A stretch of DNA of 64,000 nucleotides from Bacteroidota bacterium (GCA_023424395.1 JAFADY010000007.1:1-64000), one strand, 5' to 3'. Numbered from the stretch's first letter, positions 1 to 8,860 are shown. Program-made: numbers and translations. The notes: a model not told the origin generated them from the sequence alone.

Positions 1-261
1 ATCCACGGCGCCGAGATCAAGAACGGAGCGCTCATCGGCATGGGAGCCGTTGTTCTCGACCACGCCGTAATCGGCGAAGGCGCCATTATTGCCGCCGGAT
101 CGGTGGTATTGAGTGGAACGCAAGTGGAACCGGGAAGCATTTATGCCGGTGTTCCCGCCAAGTTCGTAAAGAAAGTCGATCCCGAACAATCGAAAGAAAT
201 GAATCAGAAAATCGCCGCGAATTATTTGATGTACTCGGGATGGTTTAAGGAAGAAAAATAA
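1..261 (+). CDS. Gamma-carbonic-anhydrase-like hexapeptide-repeat protein (C-terminal part)
   Basis: The reading frame is open from base 1, so the gene begins outside the window and only about 86 C-terminal residues are visible. They show left-handed beta-helix hexapeptide spacing (small or hydrophobic residue every six, with IG-MGAVV, IGEGAII, AAGSVV and the GVPAKFV turn) followed by a charged C-terminal helix. This is the ending of the YrdA/CaiE branch of gamma carbonic anhydrases, which are trimeric metal-binding proteins. The metal-binding histidines lie mostly upstream; one candidate histidine is visible at the left edge. Activity is unproven for most of the family. A hexapeptide acyltransferase is the alternative, but the GVPAKFVKK ending favours the carbonic-anhydrase group. 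pfkB follows 51 bases downstream. Confidence 0.8.
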   Translation: MHGAEIKNGALIGMGAVVLDHAVIGEGAIIAAGSVVLSGTQVEPGSIYAGVPAKFVKKVDPEQSKEMNQKIAANYLMYSGWFKEEK

Positions 262-312
262 ACTTAAAACCCTTAAGGGTTACTTATTTGCATAAAATAA
301 CTTTTACACACA

Positions 313-1257
313 ATGAACAAGATCATCACCTTAACCGTAAATCCGGCAGTGGACAAAAACTCAACCGTGCCCACTCTTTTGCCCGACAACAAACTGCGAT
401 GTTCCGCTCCCAATTTCGAAGCGGGAGGCGGCGGAATAAATGTATCGAGAGCGATAAAAGAGTTGGGAGAAGATGCTCTCTGCCTGTTTTTCGGCGGCGG
501 ATTTACCGGCGACCATTTGGAGCAGCTGATATCCGACTCGGGGCTTTCGCACAAAAGAATCGATACCGAAGGATGGACGCGCGAGAACTTCTCCGTTGTG
601 GATGAATCCACCAAAAAGCAATACCGATTTGTGATGCCCGGCGCCGAGATCACTCAAACCGAATACGATAAAATATTGGCGGAAATTGAATCGGCTGTAT
701 CCGAAGGCGATTTTTTGGTGGCAAGCGGTAGTCTGCCCGCGGGCTTGAATGTGGATTTTTATGCCAAAGTAACCGATATTGTGAACGCCAAAAAAGCAAA
801 AGTGATCCTCGATACTTCGGGCGAAGCTTTAATGCACGGCGCCAAAGCCGGCGTTTACATGCTGAAACCTAACCTCAACGAGTTAAGTTACTTGTGCGGC
901 GAGCCGCACTTGTCGGGTATGCAGGTAGAACAAAAAGCGCGGGAGTTTTTAACACAAAACAATTGTCATTCGCTCGTCGTTTCAATGGGGCCGAAAGGCG
1001 CATTGCTCGTTACGCGGGAGATCGTGGAGCACGTGCCCGCCCCTCCTGTGCTGATGAAAAGCACCGTAGGTGCCGGCGACAGTATGGTAGCCGGAATGAC
1101 GTTGGCGCTGTCGCGCGGAAAATCCATGCGCGAAGTGATCCGTTTCGGCGTTGCCTGTGGTACAGCCGCCACCATGACCGAAGGCGCCGAACTCATTCGC
1201 AAGAAAGACGTCGAGCATTTGTATGAGTGGATCAGCACTTTTCAATCGGAGAAATAG
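313..1257 (+). CDS. pfkB: 6-phosphofructokinase 2 (PfkB-family sugar kinase)
   Basis: 314 residues, the usual Pfk-2 length (about 309). It should phosphorylate fructose 6-phosphate with ATP in glycolysis, in the cytoplasm. The N-terminal TLTVNPAVD, the KLRC-AP-FEAGGGGINV substrate segment, WTREN, QYRFVMPGA and the C-terminal STVGAGDSMV signature with catalytic Asp near residue 256 all match the E. coli PfkB (Pfk-2) pattern more closely than FruK or tagatose-6-phosphate kinase. Those enzymes are the alternatives, because PfkB-family specificity is hard to read from sequence. It lies 51 bases after the hexapeptide gene and ends before a terminator hairpin, so it probably closes that transcription unit. 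Confidence 0.85.
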   Translation: MNKIITLTVNPAVDKNSTVPTLLPDNKLRCSAPNFEAGGGGINVSRAIKELGEDALCLFFGGGFTGDHLEQLISDSGLSHKRIDTEGWTRENFSVVDESTKKQYRFVMPGAEITQTEYDKILAEIESAVSEGDFLVASGSLPAGLNVDFYAKVTDIVNAKKAKVILDTSGEALMHGAKAGVYMLKPNLNELSYLCGEPHLSGMQVEQKAREFLTQNNCHSLVVSMGPKGALLVTREIVEHVPAPPVLMKSTVGAGDSMVAGMTLALSRGKSMREVIRFGVACGTAATMTEGAELIRKKDVEHLYEWISTFQSEK

Positions 1258-1280
1258 ATCGGTTTACACAGTTTTTATAC

Positions 1281-1312
1281 AAAACGGGAATTTACTTTTT
1301 CCCGTTTTTTTA
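1281..1312 (+). terminator. Intrinsic terminator after pfkB
   Basis: AAAACGGG at 1281-1288 and CCCGTTTT at 1301-1308 form an 8-bp stem around a 12-nt loop, and the T-run continues to 1311. It separates pfkB from nhaD. Confidence 0.8.
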
Positions 1313-1324
1313 GTTGAAAATAAC

Positions 1325-1332
1325 TATTTTTG
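1325..1332 (+). promoter_or_regulatory. Bacteroidota -7 element for nhaD
   Basis: TATTTTTG matches TAnnTTTG and lies 22 bases before the nhaD ATG. No well-spaced -33 TTTG is visible. Confidence 0.45.
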
Positions 1333-1354
1333 ACCTCTATTTAAAACAAGCCTT

Positions 1355-2779
1355 ATGATTGCATTAATGGTCATCCTTTTTCTAATCGGTTACGCCCTCA
1401 TCGCGTTAGAGCACCCCATCAAAATAAACAAAGCCGGTATCGCATTATTTATTGGAACCGCTTTGTGGATCATTTACATGTACGTGGCGCCACAAGTGGT
1501 TCCGCACGTTTCGGGGGCTCAGTTCCAACATTTCATAGAAACCAATCCCGCGCTGCAAAATAGCGATTACGTTTCACAGATAAGGGATTTTGTTATCAAT
1601 CATCAAATTAAAGAGGCCATCGGAGATATTTCCGAAACCATTTTGTTTTTATTGGCGGCGATGGCTATCGTGGAACTCATCGACTCTCATGGCGGATTCG
1701 TTTATATAACCGACAGAATTACCACCCGCAACAAACGCAAACTCCTGTGGCTGATCAGTTTTATCACTTTCGGCATGTCGGCTGTTCTCGATAACCTAAC
1801 CACAACCATCGTAATGGTAATGCTCATTCGCAGGATCATTCCCGAACCGCGCGAACGATGGCTGTTCGGCAGCATGATCGTTATTGCGGCCAACAGCGGT
1901 GGCGCGTGGTCGCCCATTGGCGATGTTACCACCATCATGCTTTGGGTGAAAGGGAACATTACTGTGTTGATCTCGCCCAAACTTATACTGCCAAGCCTTG
2001 TTTCCATGATCATTCCGCTAATGTTTTTGCAATTCGTATTAAAAGGTGCTATTCCTCAAATCCGTAAGAGCGAAACTTCCGAAAACAAAGCGATCCTTAA
2101 AAACTTCCGCCGGAAAGACCGCCTCGGCATTCTCGCTTTCGGTGTGAGTATTCTTGTGTTGGCGCCTGTTTTTAAGATGATCACACACTTGCCTCCTTTC
2201 GTGTGGTTGCTCTTCGGGATGAGTATGTTATGGATATATACCGAAATTATTTACAATCATAAGATCGGCATGAAGGAAGATGCCAAACTGCGCCTCTCAA
2301 AAGTGTTGGGACGATTGGATATTGCCACGCTCATGTTCTTTTTGGGAATTTTGTTGGCGGTGGATGCACTGCAAAGCGCCGGAATTTTGGGAAGCCTTTC
2401 CGGATTCATAGCCGAAAAAATGCCGAATGTTTATGCTCAGGGAATTTCCATCGGTCTGCTTTCGGCCATTATCGATAATGTGCCTTTGGTGGCCGCAGCC
2501 ATCGGTATGTATCCTGTTGTGGAAGCCGGCGCTGTGAGCATGGCTTCAAACCCCGGGTTTTTACAGAACTTTGTTGTGGACGGAAATTTTTGGCATTTTT
2601 TGGCATATTGTGCCGGCGTGGGCGGAAGCATCCTCATCATCGGTTCTGCAGCAGGCGTTGTTTTTATGGGATTGGAAGGCGTTTCTTTCGGATGGTATCT
2701 CAAACGAATTTCGTTAGTTACTTTAGTCGGATACCTTGCCGGAGCGGGCGTTTATATGCTGCAGCAAATGTTATTGTAA
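1355..2779 (+). CDS. nhaD: Sodium:proton antiporter NhaD
   Basis: 474 residues with about 12 hydrophobic membrane segments, of the ArsB/NhaD ion-transporter superfamily. It should expel Na+ in exchange for H+ across the inner membrane. Family hallmarks: IVELIDSHGGF near residue 110, the segment with SAVLDNLTTTIVMVML (conserved Asp and Thr of the transport core) near 145-160, NSGGAWSPIGDVTT near 180, and the second inverted-repeat motif IIDNVPLVAAAIGMYP near 375-390. Length agrees with other Bacteroidota NhaD proteins. It has its own -7 element after the pfkB terminator and is followed by an MFS gene only 19 bases away, so the two are probably cotranscribed. Confidence 0.9.
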   Translation: MIALMVILFLIGYALIALEHPIKINKAGIALFIGTALWIIYMYVAPQVVPHVSGAQFQHFIETNPALQNSDYVSQIRDFVINHQIKEAIGDISETILFLLAAMAIVELIDSHGGFVYITDRITTRNKRKLLWLISFITFGMSAVLDNLTTTIVMVMLIRRIIPEPRERWLFGSMIVIAANSGGAWSPIGDVTTIMLWVKGNITVLISPKLILPSLVSMIIPLMFLQFVLKGAIPQIRKSETSENKAILKNFRRKDRLGILAFGVSILVLAPVFKMITHLPPFVWLLFGMSMLWIYTEIIYNHKIGMKEDAKLRLSKVLGRLDIATLMFFLGILLAVDALQSAGILGSLSGFIAEKMPNVYAQGISIGLLSAIIDNVPLVAAAIGMYPVVEAGAVSMASNPGFLQNFVVDGNFWHFLAYCAGVGGSILIIGSAAGVVFMGLEGVSFGWYLKRISLVTLVGYLAGAGVYMLQQMLL

Positions 2780-2798
2780 ATCAATTCTCAACAAAATC

Positions 2799-4172
2799 AT
2801 GACGAAAAAGCAACTATCCGTTTTGTTGGTCGTTTCCGTAACATCGTTTATGGGAACGTTTCTTATTTCGTCCATCAATATCGCTTTGCCTGCCATCGAA
2901 AAAACGTTCCAACTCGATGCCATCGGGTTAAGTTGGATCATTACCTCTTTTATTCTCGCAAGCGCCATGCTGCTTTTGCCCGTAGGCAAATGGGGCGATG
3001 TGGCGGGCAACGCGAAGCTTTTTAAAATAGGATTGATCATTTTTACCCTTTCATCGTTGCTTTGCGCATTGGCGCCGAATGCCGTGTGGCTCATTATTGC
3101 TCGTTTTTTACAAGGCATTGGTTCCGCGTTTTCCAACACAACCGGCTCCGCTATTCTTGTTTCGGGATTTCCACCGAAAAACAGGGGAAAAGTTCTCGGC
3201 ATTTCCGTGGCATCGGTCTATTCGGGCTTGGCGTTAGGGCCGCTTATCGGCGGTATCGTTACGCAGCAAATCAGTTGGAAATCGCTTTTTTGGATCGCTG
3301 TTGTTTTGGGAGTGGCGGCTACGCTCATCGCGTTTGTTTTTCTTGAAAAAGACGCGGTCAACACCGAGAAGAAACGCGTCAGCGATTTCCGGGGAACCAT
3401 CATTTTTATGCTCGGGCTTCCGTCGCTTGTGTACGGATCATCGCTTATTCCGTCGTTCGCGGGATGGACATTAATGTTAGGTGGAGTTGGCTTACTTATC
3501 GTATTTTGGTTGGTTGAAAACCGCACCGAAAACCCGATGTTCGATACCCGGCTTTTCACGCAAAACAAACTTTTCGGGTATTCCAATATTGCCGCGCTTA
3601 TCAATTACACGGCTACGTTCGCGATAGTCTTTTTCCTCAGCCTTTATTTGCAAAAAATTGAAGGATTAACACCGCAAAAAGCGGGCGCTATCATCATTGC
3701 GCAGCCGGTAATGATGGCAGTTTTTTCGCCTATCGTCGGAAAACTGTCCGACAGAATTCAGCCGCGTTATTTCGCCACTTTGGGAATGGCTATGTGCTCC
3801 GCGGGATTGGTGGGATTGGCGCTTCTTACGCCCGAAACGCCCCTTTGGCTGATAGTGGCTATTCTTTTGTGGATGGGATTGGGATTCGCTCTGTTTTCAT
3901 CGCCCAATATGAGCACGATCATGGGGTCGGTGGATAGAAGCCGTTACGGACAGGCTTCGGGTACTGCCGCATCAATGCGTGTTTTCGGACAAATTGTGAG
4001 CATGACCATCGTTACGCTTTTCTTTGCTTCCATGTTCAACGGCCAAGGCGTTGATGCCGTAAGCGACGATGTTTTCCTGAAAGCCATGAAATGGGGTTTC
4101 GCTACTTTCGCGCTGATTAACGTGGTGGGGATTTATTTTTCGTTTACAAGGGGGAATGTCGAGCGGAGATAA
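2799..4172 (+). CDS. MFS transporter, DHA2 (EmrB/QacA-like) drug-exporter type
   Basis: 457 residues from the ATG at 2799. A longer frame from 2736 would overlap the nhaD end and adds a non-hydrophobic stretch, so the shorter start is chosen. About 14 membrane helices are predicted, as in the DHA2 (14-TMS) group. The first helix carries SINIALPAIEKTF, close to the DHA2 pattern N-ALP-I, followed by the loop PVGKWGDVAGNAKLF (motif A region) and a helix-5 motif C-like GLALGPLIGG. Substrate cannot be read: antimicrobial or bile-acid export would fit the family. It follows nhaD closely and probably shares its promoter. Confidence 0.85.
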   Translation: MTKKQLSVLLVVSVTSFMGTFLISSINIALPAIEKTFQLDAIGLSWIITSFILASAMLLLPVGKWGDVAGNAKLFKIGLIIFTLSSLLCALAPNAVWLIIARFLQGIGSAFSNTTGSAILVSGFPPKNRGKVLGISVASVYSGLALGPLIGGIVTQQISWKSLFWIAVVLGVAATLIAFVFLEKDAVNTEKKRVSDFRGTIIFMLGLPSLVYGSSLIPSFAGWTLMLGGVGLLIVFWLVENRTENPMFDTRLFTQNKLFGYSNIAALINYTATFAIVFFLSLYLQKIEGLTPQKAGAIIIAQPVMMAVFSPIVGKLSDRIQPRYFATLGMAMCSAGLVGLALLTPETPLWLIVAILLWMGLGFALFSSPNMSTIMGSVDRSRYGQASGTAASMRVFGQIVSMTIVTLFFASMFNGQGVDAVSDDVFLKAMKWGFATFALINVVGIYFSFTRGNVERR

Positions 4173-4218
4173 GAACGAAAGCTCAGATTCCATTTTTCTG
4201 AGTCTGAGAAGGTAATTT

Positions 4219-4247
4219 TTTGTACTGATTAAAATTTCGTATTTTCG
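4219..4247 (+). promoter_or_regulatory. Probable promoter of the first DASS permease gene
   Basis: TTTG at 4219-4222, then 17 bases, then TATTTTCG at 4240-4247 (one mismatch to TAnnTTTG). It overlaps an upstream in-frame GTG at 4247, which supports the downstream ATG at 4274 as the real start. Confidence 0.4.
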
Positions 4248-4273
4248 TGCCGGTTTTCAATTTTTTATCTTTT

Positions 4274-6130
4274 ATGACCACTACTCTCATCATCCTTTTT
4301 ATTACCGCCGCTTTTTTTGTATGGGGAAAGATCCGTTCGGATATTGTTGCTTTGCTCTCTTTGCTGGCGCTGGTTTTAACCGGCATTCTCACCACCGAAG
4401 AATCTCTCACCGGATTTTCTAACCCGATTGTTATTATGATCGCAGCGCTTTTCATCATTGGAGGCGCAATTTCCCAAACCGGCCTTGCAAGCACCATCAG
4501 TAACAATTTACTGAAACTTGCGGGCAACAGCAGCAAAAAATTGTTTCTGTTGGTAATGCTTGTAACAGCATTGATAGGCTCATTTTTGAGTAATACAGGA
4601 ACGGTGGCCATGTTGATGCCCATTGTAATTAGTTTGGCAACGAAATCGAATACCAACGTAAGGCGTTTGTTGATGCCGATGGCTTTCGCAAGTAGCATTG
4701 GGGGAATGATGACTCTTATCGGGACGCCTCCGGTACTGATCATACACGATACCCTAACAGGCGCCGGATACGAAGGATTGCAGTTTTTTACGACGCTCCC
4801 CGTTGGATTGATCTTGCTGGTAGTCGGCATATTTTTATTGTGGATTTTTACCAAGCCATTGAATAAAAAAGGGAAAAAAGATGTTTCCGACAGTCGTACC
4901 AACGTAAAATCTCCCGAAGAACTCGCATCGGAATATCTGGTGGTGGATAATCTCTATCGGTTGGAAATCCCCAAAAATGCGGCAATTGTCAATAAGAAAC
5001 TTTCGGAACTGGATATTACCAAAAAATATTCGGTCGCGATAACAGAAATCCGTACCAAATCACATTCACCGTTGATGCGAAATGTATCGGTTCGTCTTCC
5101 GGAGGCGAATGCTGTGCTATCCAGCGATGACGTGCTTTACGTGATCGGCGATTACGAAAATGTGCTGCGGTTCGTGGAAGAACATAAACTGAAATTTGTG
5201 GACGATGAAACAAACGAGTTGTTGCAACCGCCCAAGTTTGCCGGAAAATTCAAGTTCGATGAGATAGGAATGGCCGAAGTGGTTGTACTCGCTAACTCTC
5301 ATTTGCACAATAAAGTGGTTGAACGATCGGGATTTCGCGACAATTACAACATCAATATTCTGGGTATTCAGCGCAAAGATCATTATCTGATCCAAGATAT
5401 AAAAGGCCAGAAAATACATTCGGGTGATATGTTGCTCGTGCAGGGAACCTGGGAAAATATCGATCGGCTTAACCGGTTGGAATCGGAAGTGGTTGTTATC
5501 GGGCAGCCTACTTTGGAGGCCTCAAAGGTTACCTTAGAGCACAAAGCGCCTTTTGCTGCCATCATCCTTATTTTTATGGTTTTATCGATGGTCTTTAACT
5601 GGTTCACACCGGTAATTTCCGTGCTTATTGCAGCCGTCAGCATGATTTTAACCGGATGCTTTCGCACCGTGCGCGATGCTTATCGCACCATTAATTGGGA
5701 AAGCGTTATACTTTTTGCGGCCATGATGCCGCTCGCCACAGCTATGGAAAAAACAGGAACTTCACTCGCCATCACCCACGGAATTGTGGATCACGTGGGA
5801 GATTACGGCCCCTACGTGGTATTGAGCGCTATTATGGTTGCCACATCATTTCTTACGATGTTTATAAGCAATACGGCCACGGCTATTCTTTTTGCGCCGA
5901 TAGCGTTACAGGCCGCGCAAACGATGGACGTTAGCCCTTATCCGTTCTTACTTGGGGTGGCGGTAGCCGCAAGCATGTGTTTGGCAAGCCCTTTCTCCAC
6001 CCCGCCAAACGCGATGGTTATGTCTGCCGGACGATATAGTTTTATGGATTACATACGGGTGGGTTTGCCCTTGCAAATTATTTACATTATGGTGATGGTG
6101 TTTATTTTACCGCTTCTTTATCCGTTTTAG
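4274..6130 (+). CDS. SLC13/DASS-family permease with two central TrkA-C (RCK_C) domains
   Basis: 618 residues from ATG 4274. An N-terminal membrane block of about six helices (residues 1-195), a cytosolic insert with two RCK_C-like domains (about 215-300 and 325-405, with the second ending SGDMLLVQGTWENI), and a second membrane block (about 425-618). This is the arrangement of DASS permeases for dicarboxylate, sulfate or other anions. Half-motifs SNTGTVAMLMPI (first block) and SNTATAILFAPIALQ (second block) carry the SNT signature at the transport core. A paralogue at 12764-14620 has the same architecture and a nearly identical C-terminus. Substrate unknown; the RCK_C domains suggest nucleotide or ion sensing. 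Its stop codon abuts the stop of the convergent gene at 6131. Confidence 0.85.
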   Translation: MTTTLIILFITAAFFVWGKIRSDIVALLSLLALVLTGILTTEESLTGFSNPIVIMIAALFIIGGAISQTGLASTISNNLLKLAGNSSKKLFLLVMLVTALIGSFLSNTGTVAMLMPIVISLATKSNTNVRRLLMPMAFASSIGGMMTLIGTPPVLIIHDTLTGAGYEGLQFFTTLPVGLILLVVGIFLLWIFTKPLNKKGKKDVSDSRTNVKSPEELASEYLVVDNLYRLEIPKNAAIVNKKLSELDITKKYSVAITEIRTKSHSPLMRNVSVRLPEANAVLSSDDVLYVIGDYENVLRFVEEHKLKFVDDETNELLQPPKFAGKFKFDEIGMAEVVVLANSHLHNKVVERSGFRDNYNINILGIQRKDHYLIQDIKGQKIHSGDMLLVQGTWENIDRLNRLESEVVVIGQPTLEASKVTLEHKAPFAAIILIFMVLSMVFNWFTPVISVLIAAVSMILTGCFRTVRDAYRTINWESVILFAAMMPLATAMEKTGTSLAITHGIVDHVGDYGPYVVLSAIMVATSFLTMFISNTATAILFAPIALQAAQTMDVSPYPFLLGVAVAASMCLASPFSTPPNAMVMSAGRYSFMDYIRVGLPLQIIYIMVMVFILPLLYPF

Positions 6131-6772
6131 TTACGGCTGAATCTCAACTTTCCACAGGCGGACGGATTTTATCCGGGCGCCTTCCTTGAAATCGGATTGT
6201 TTCATATACCCTATTTCTTCCGTAACATCGGGGGTGTTCAATGCATCTTCTTTATTGAGAATAAATTGTGTATTGGGGTATTTTTCTGTCTGCGCTACGT
6301 ACATATTTCCGATATAAGTGTACCAGAATTTTGCATCGGGATAAGCAGCTGCAAATTCTTCAATTGTCTTTCCGGCTCCCATCCCTTCTTTCGTTAAATA
6401 GTCTTCGGATAACACTTCAATTTCAGCAATAACGTCCGAAGATTCATCTATTTCTGTGTGGTACTCGCGAAATAGGTACATGATCAAATTTCCGTCTTTT
6501 TTTACCGGAAACCACGTAATTGCGCCTCCGCCTTCGTCATCGGGAGGCATATAAAGTTCTTCCGTAATAACGTATTTCTCTCCGTTGAGTTTATAAAGCG
6601 GTTCGCCAAGGATGAAATCGCCCGCGCCGTTGTTCGTGATAAGAAAATTTTCCGATACAGCGGTAGGTTCAGTATGATCGGGTTGAGTTTTTTTATGCGC
6701 AGGATTACACGACGAAATAAAAATAACTGTTGTAACCAAAAGCAAGGTGAAGGTTTTACGCAAATATTTCAT
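6131..6772 (-). CDS. Putative lipoprotein of unknown function
   Basis: About 213 residues from the ATG at 6772; ten extra upstream residues lack signal character. The N-terminus has two positively charged residues, a hydrophobic core and a lipobox ISSC with Cys22, so it is a lipoprotein likely facing the periplasm or outer membrane. The mature part is acidic and rich in Glu, Asp and Tyr, with motifs EPLYKLNGEKY and MYLFREYHTEIDESSDV. I recognise no domain. It ends exactly where the convergent permease ends, with no spacer and no visible terminator. Confidence 0.7.
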   Translation of the reverse strand: MKYLRKTFTLLLVTTVIFISSCNPAHKKTQPDHTEPTAVSENFLITNNGAGDFILGEPLYKLNGEKYVITEELYMPPDDEGGGAITWFPVKKDGNLIMYLFREYHTEIDESSDVIAEIEVLSEDYLTKEGMGAGKTIEEFAAAYPDAKFWYTYIGNMYVAQTEKYPNTQFILNKEDALNTPDVTEEIGYMKQSDFKEGARIKSVRLWKVEIQP

Positions 6773-6832
6773 TTTATCTTTTTGTTTAATGATAGAACAC
6801 ATAAAGATGCTGTTTGTTTTGAAAGTTCAGTC

Positions 6833-7387
6833 TTATTCGTAAACCTTTTTGATCCTGTCAACCTGTTCTTTTCTTTTTTTGGCTTTCAAGCGTTGGAAGT
6901 ATCGGACAGGATCGAGATCAATGTCTCTGTATTGCGGCGTGTGTTTGTTTCTTAATTTTCGCAACCAATCGGGCGAATCCTCGTCGGCATAGAAACCTAC
7001 TCCATAATCGTTGCGGGTGTATTGTGCCGATTGCGAGATGCTTCGCGCATCGGGAATGGCGTGCACCCTGCCGTTGGAATAATTGATGGCGCTTCGTGCT
7101 AATTGACTTTTGGTATCGATATTTGTAACTTCCAACTCGATATGCACCCTTTGTTCCGGCGGAATGGGTTCGAGCAGCTCTATCCGATCGAATTTGGTAG
7201 GAAGCTTGGTAGTAGGGGAAACTTTTAAAACTTCTTGGTTTTCTTTGGGGGTGATGTTTATAGCCTGATGGCGATGAGGTGGTTGCCTATCCGGCACATC
7301 GAGCGATTGGCGAAGTTTTTTCTTCAATTCGTCGTTGAATTCTTGCGCGTAACTCTTCGAGAGGGTTGTTGCAATGGCGGTACACAA
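6833..7387 (-). CDS. Exported protein of unknown function with unclear start codon
   Basis: 184 residues if TTG at 7387 is used. The frame remains open upstream to a TAG at about 7430, and that extension reads EKISLLLLLC-TAIATTLSKSYAQE, a good signal peptide ending in a typical A-Q-E cleavage region. No ATG, GTG or TTG starts that signal peptide; the codons there are GTA (7414) and ATA (7405). TTG at 7387 would cut the signal in half. The mature protein is basic (many Lys, Arg and His), has IPPEQRVHIELEVTNID in the middle and ends in a Lys/Arg-rich helix. Unknown family. The gap to the next minus-strand gene upstream (7524) is about 110 bases. Confidence 0.6.
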   Translation of the reverse strand: MCTAIATTLSKSYAQEFNDELKKKLRQSLDVPDRQPPHRHQAINITPKENQEVLKVSPTTKLPTKFDRIELLEPIPPEQRVHIELEVTNIDTKSQLARSAINYSNGRVHAIPDARSISQSAQYTRNDYGVGFYADEDSPDWLRKLRNKHTPQYRDIDLDPVRYFQRLKAKKRKEQVDRIKKVYE

Positions 7388-7424
7388 GAGAAGTAGTAGC
7401 GATATTTTTTCTACTTGTCCGATA

Positions 7425-7432
7425 CAAAGCTA
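7425..7432 (-). promoter_or_regulatory. -7 element upstream of the exported protein gene
   Basis: On the minus strand TAGCTTTG matches TAnnTTTG. Transcription would begin near 7419, which leaves room for only a very short leader before the signal-peptide codons. No -33 match. Confidence 0.4.
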
Positions 7433-7523
7433 ATTAATATGGTTCTATTATAGATGCAGTTTCGCTAAAAACGCTGCATGAAAGAAAGTTAAAGTTGCGC
7501 GAGAAACAATTAAAAATTCCCAA

Positions 7524-8414
7524 TTACTCTTCCATCGAGAAACTGTATGAGCCGATGTGGCTGCCGTCGGCAAAAATATCGGTTTTGTAGGTGCCCGGCA
7601 TTAAAAACTCCTCTATGTTCCAGTACATGGTAACCGGTAGTTCTTCACCGCCATACTCAACGGTACGTTTTATGGAATATTGCAGATTTCCGTTTTCGTA
7701 AGGAAACGTACTGCCGGGGTTTTTGGTAAGTACGCTGCCGTCGGGCGCCATTATGCGCGCGTAAATGGTTCTCTCGCCCGGCTGCGCCGTTATGTTCTTG
7801 GCAACATTGAACGAAACCACGAACTGTGAACTTCGGCTGAGGCGTTTTTGGTCTCTTCCGCGGTCGTTGACGGCTTTTACCCGCACATTGGTAGCATCGA
7901 GTTTGGCGGCAAGGGTTACTTTTTCCGATAACTGCTCTCTTTCTGCCGAAACCTGATTCAGCGTGCGGCTGGTTTGTTGGTATTGTTCCGTGATCTGTTT
8001 GTTCTCGGCGCGTAATTCGGTGTTTAACCGATGTAGCGAATCGATTTGCTGCACATACGACCGCAATATTTTCCGCAACGTTTCCAACTCACCCTTTAAA
8101 CGTTTTATCTCCGATTTGTTGGCGGCATCGGTCATTCTCAGTTGTTCCTGCAAACGTTGTACTTTGGCTTGTTCGTTTTCCAGCTTGTACAACAACGAAT
8201 CGTTTTGAACACTGAATTTAAAACCTTCGTACTGCAACGAAATGGCTTCGTATTCATCTTCCAGCTCTTGCTTATTGATAGCGTATTCTTCCTGCATATC
8301 CGATATTTGTGAATTTTTGTTCAGGATAAACCCGATAGCGATAGCAAGCACAACGGCCAACACGCCAATGATGGCAACAAGTTGAGGAGTACGTTCTTTA
8401 AAGTTCATTTTCAT
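7524..8414 (-). CDS. Membrane-anchored coiled-coil protein of unknown function
   Basis: About 296 residues from the ATG at 8414 (ATG at 8408 is an equally good alternative). A short cytosolic N-terminus, one transmembrane helix at about residues 10-32, then a long heptad-rich coiled coil to about residue 175 (LRMTDAANKSEIKRLKGEL and following). A C-terminal beta-rich domain (about 185-296) carries ERTIYARIMAPDGSVL and MPGTYKTDIFADG. The layout suggests a periplasmic rod with a globular head. Similar proteins occur across Bacteroidales without assigned role. An upstream promoter overlaps a longer in-frame start at 8447, which excludes that start. Confidence 0.75.
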   Translation of the reverse strand: MKMNFKERTPQLVAIIGVLAVVLAIAIGFILNKNSQISDMQEEYAINKQELEDEYEAISLQYEGFKFSVQNDSLLYKLENEQAKVQRLQEQLRMTDAANKSEIKRLKGELETLRKILRSYVQQIDSLHRLNTELRAENKQITEQYQQTSRTLNQVSAEREQLSEKVTLAAKLDATNVRVKAVNDRGRDQKRLSRSSQFVVSFNVAKNITAQPGERTIYARIMAPDGSVLTKNPGSTFPYENGNLQYSIKRTVEYGGEELPVTMYWNIEEFLMPGTYKTDIFADGSHIGSYSFSMEE

Positions 8415-8444
8415 GCGAAAACAGATTACATATACAATTGGAAG

Positions 8445-8475
8445 CAAAAATAAACCTTTTCAGCTAAAAAGCCAA
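8445..8475 (-). promoter_or_regulatory. Promoter of the coiled-coil protein gene
   Basis: Minus strand: TTG at 8475-8473, a 20-base spacer, and TATTTTTG at 8452-8445, a full match to TAnnTTTG. It lies about 30 bases before the ATG at 8414. Confidence 0.6.
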
Positions 8476-8533
8476 TTGTTAAATTGGGTTTTTGGTTAAT
8501 TTAAGAGTTTTCTGTTTGCAAGATGAAGCATGA

Positions 8534-8561
8534 GGGATTGGGATTTGGGAATTGGGAATGA
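8534..8561. repeat. Heptamer tandem array, unit GGRATTG (four copies)
   Basis: Four consecutive 7-mers: GGGATTG, GGATTTG, GGAATTG, GGAATGA. It lies between the promoter of the coiled-coil gene and the end of the broken BamE-like gene. Same period as other arrays in this window. Confidence 0.7.
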
Positions 8562-8572
8562 AAATATTGTAT

Positions 8573-8860
8573 TTACAATTCAATGGGATGTTCTCTGGTA
8601 TGGAGGTATTCTTTCTGCTTTAATTCCACCAATTTGTCATTTATGAATCTGCACTGCTAGATGAGCTTGTAAGGTTCACCCATGATGGCTTTTACTTCTG
8701 CTTGAGTCATCCCGGGTTGTAGCTTTTCAATGTCTTGGAAAAAGAGCTCTTGCTTTGACGGTTTTTTTGGTGTGTTTCTTTGTGCATAAACGGTTGTGGC
8801 AGAAAAGCCGGTTAGCAATACCAGTAATGCGAAAAGCCGGAAAGAATGGGTTGGTTTCAT
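8573..8860 (-). pseudogene. BamE/SmpA-like small exported protein, interrupted by a stop
   Basis: From ATG 8860 a signal peptide (LFALLVLLTGFSATTVYAQ) leads into a short mature part with the SmpA/OmlA-type pattern IEKLQPGMTQAEVKAIMGEP, then a TAG at 8659-8657 stops translation after about 67 residues. The same frame continues past the TAG with INDKLVELKQKEYL and ends at 8573. This reads like the natural C-terminal strand of such a domain. The linker normally present between the GEP turn and the last strand is nearly absent, so a deletion plus the nonsense codon is the likely history. The start at 8860 is preferred because longer in-frame starts add a non-signal segment. Confidence 0.6.

Noticed and set aside
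8534..8561. Heptamer arrays as CRISPR repeats
   Set aside because: Units are 7 bases with no spacers; CRISPR repeats are 23-50 bases separated by unique spacers, and no cas gene is present.
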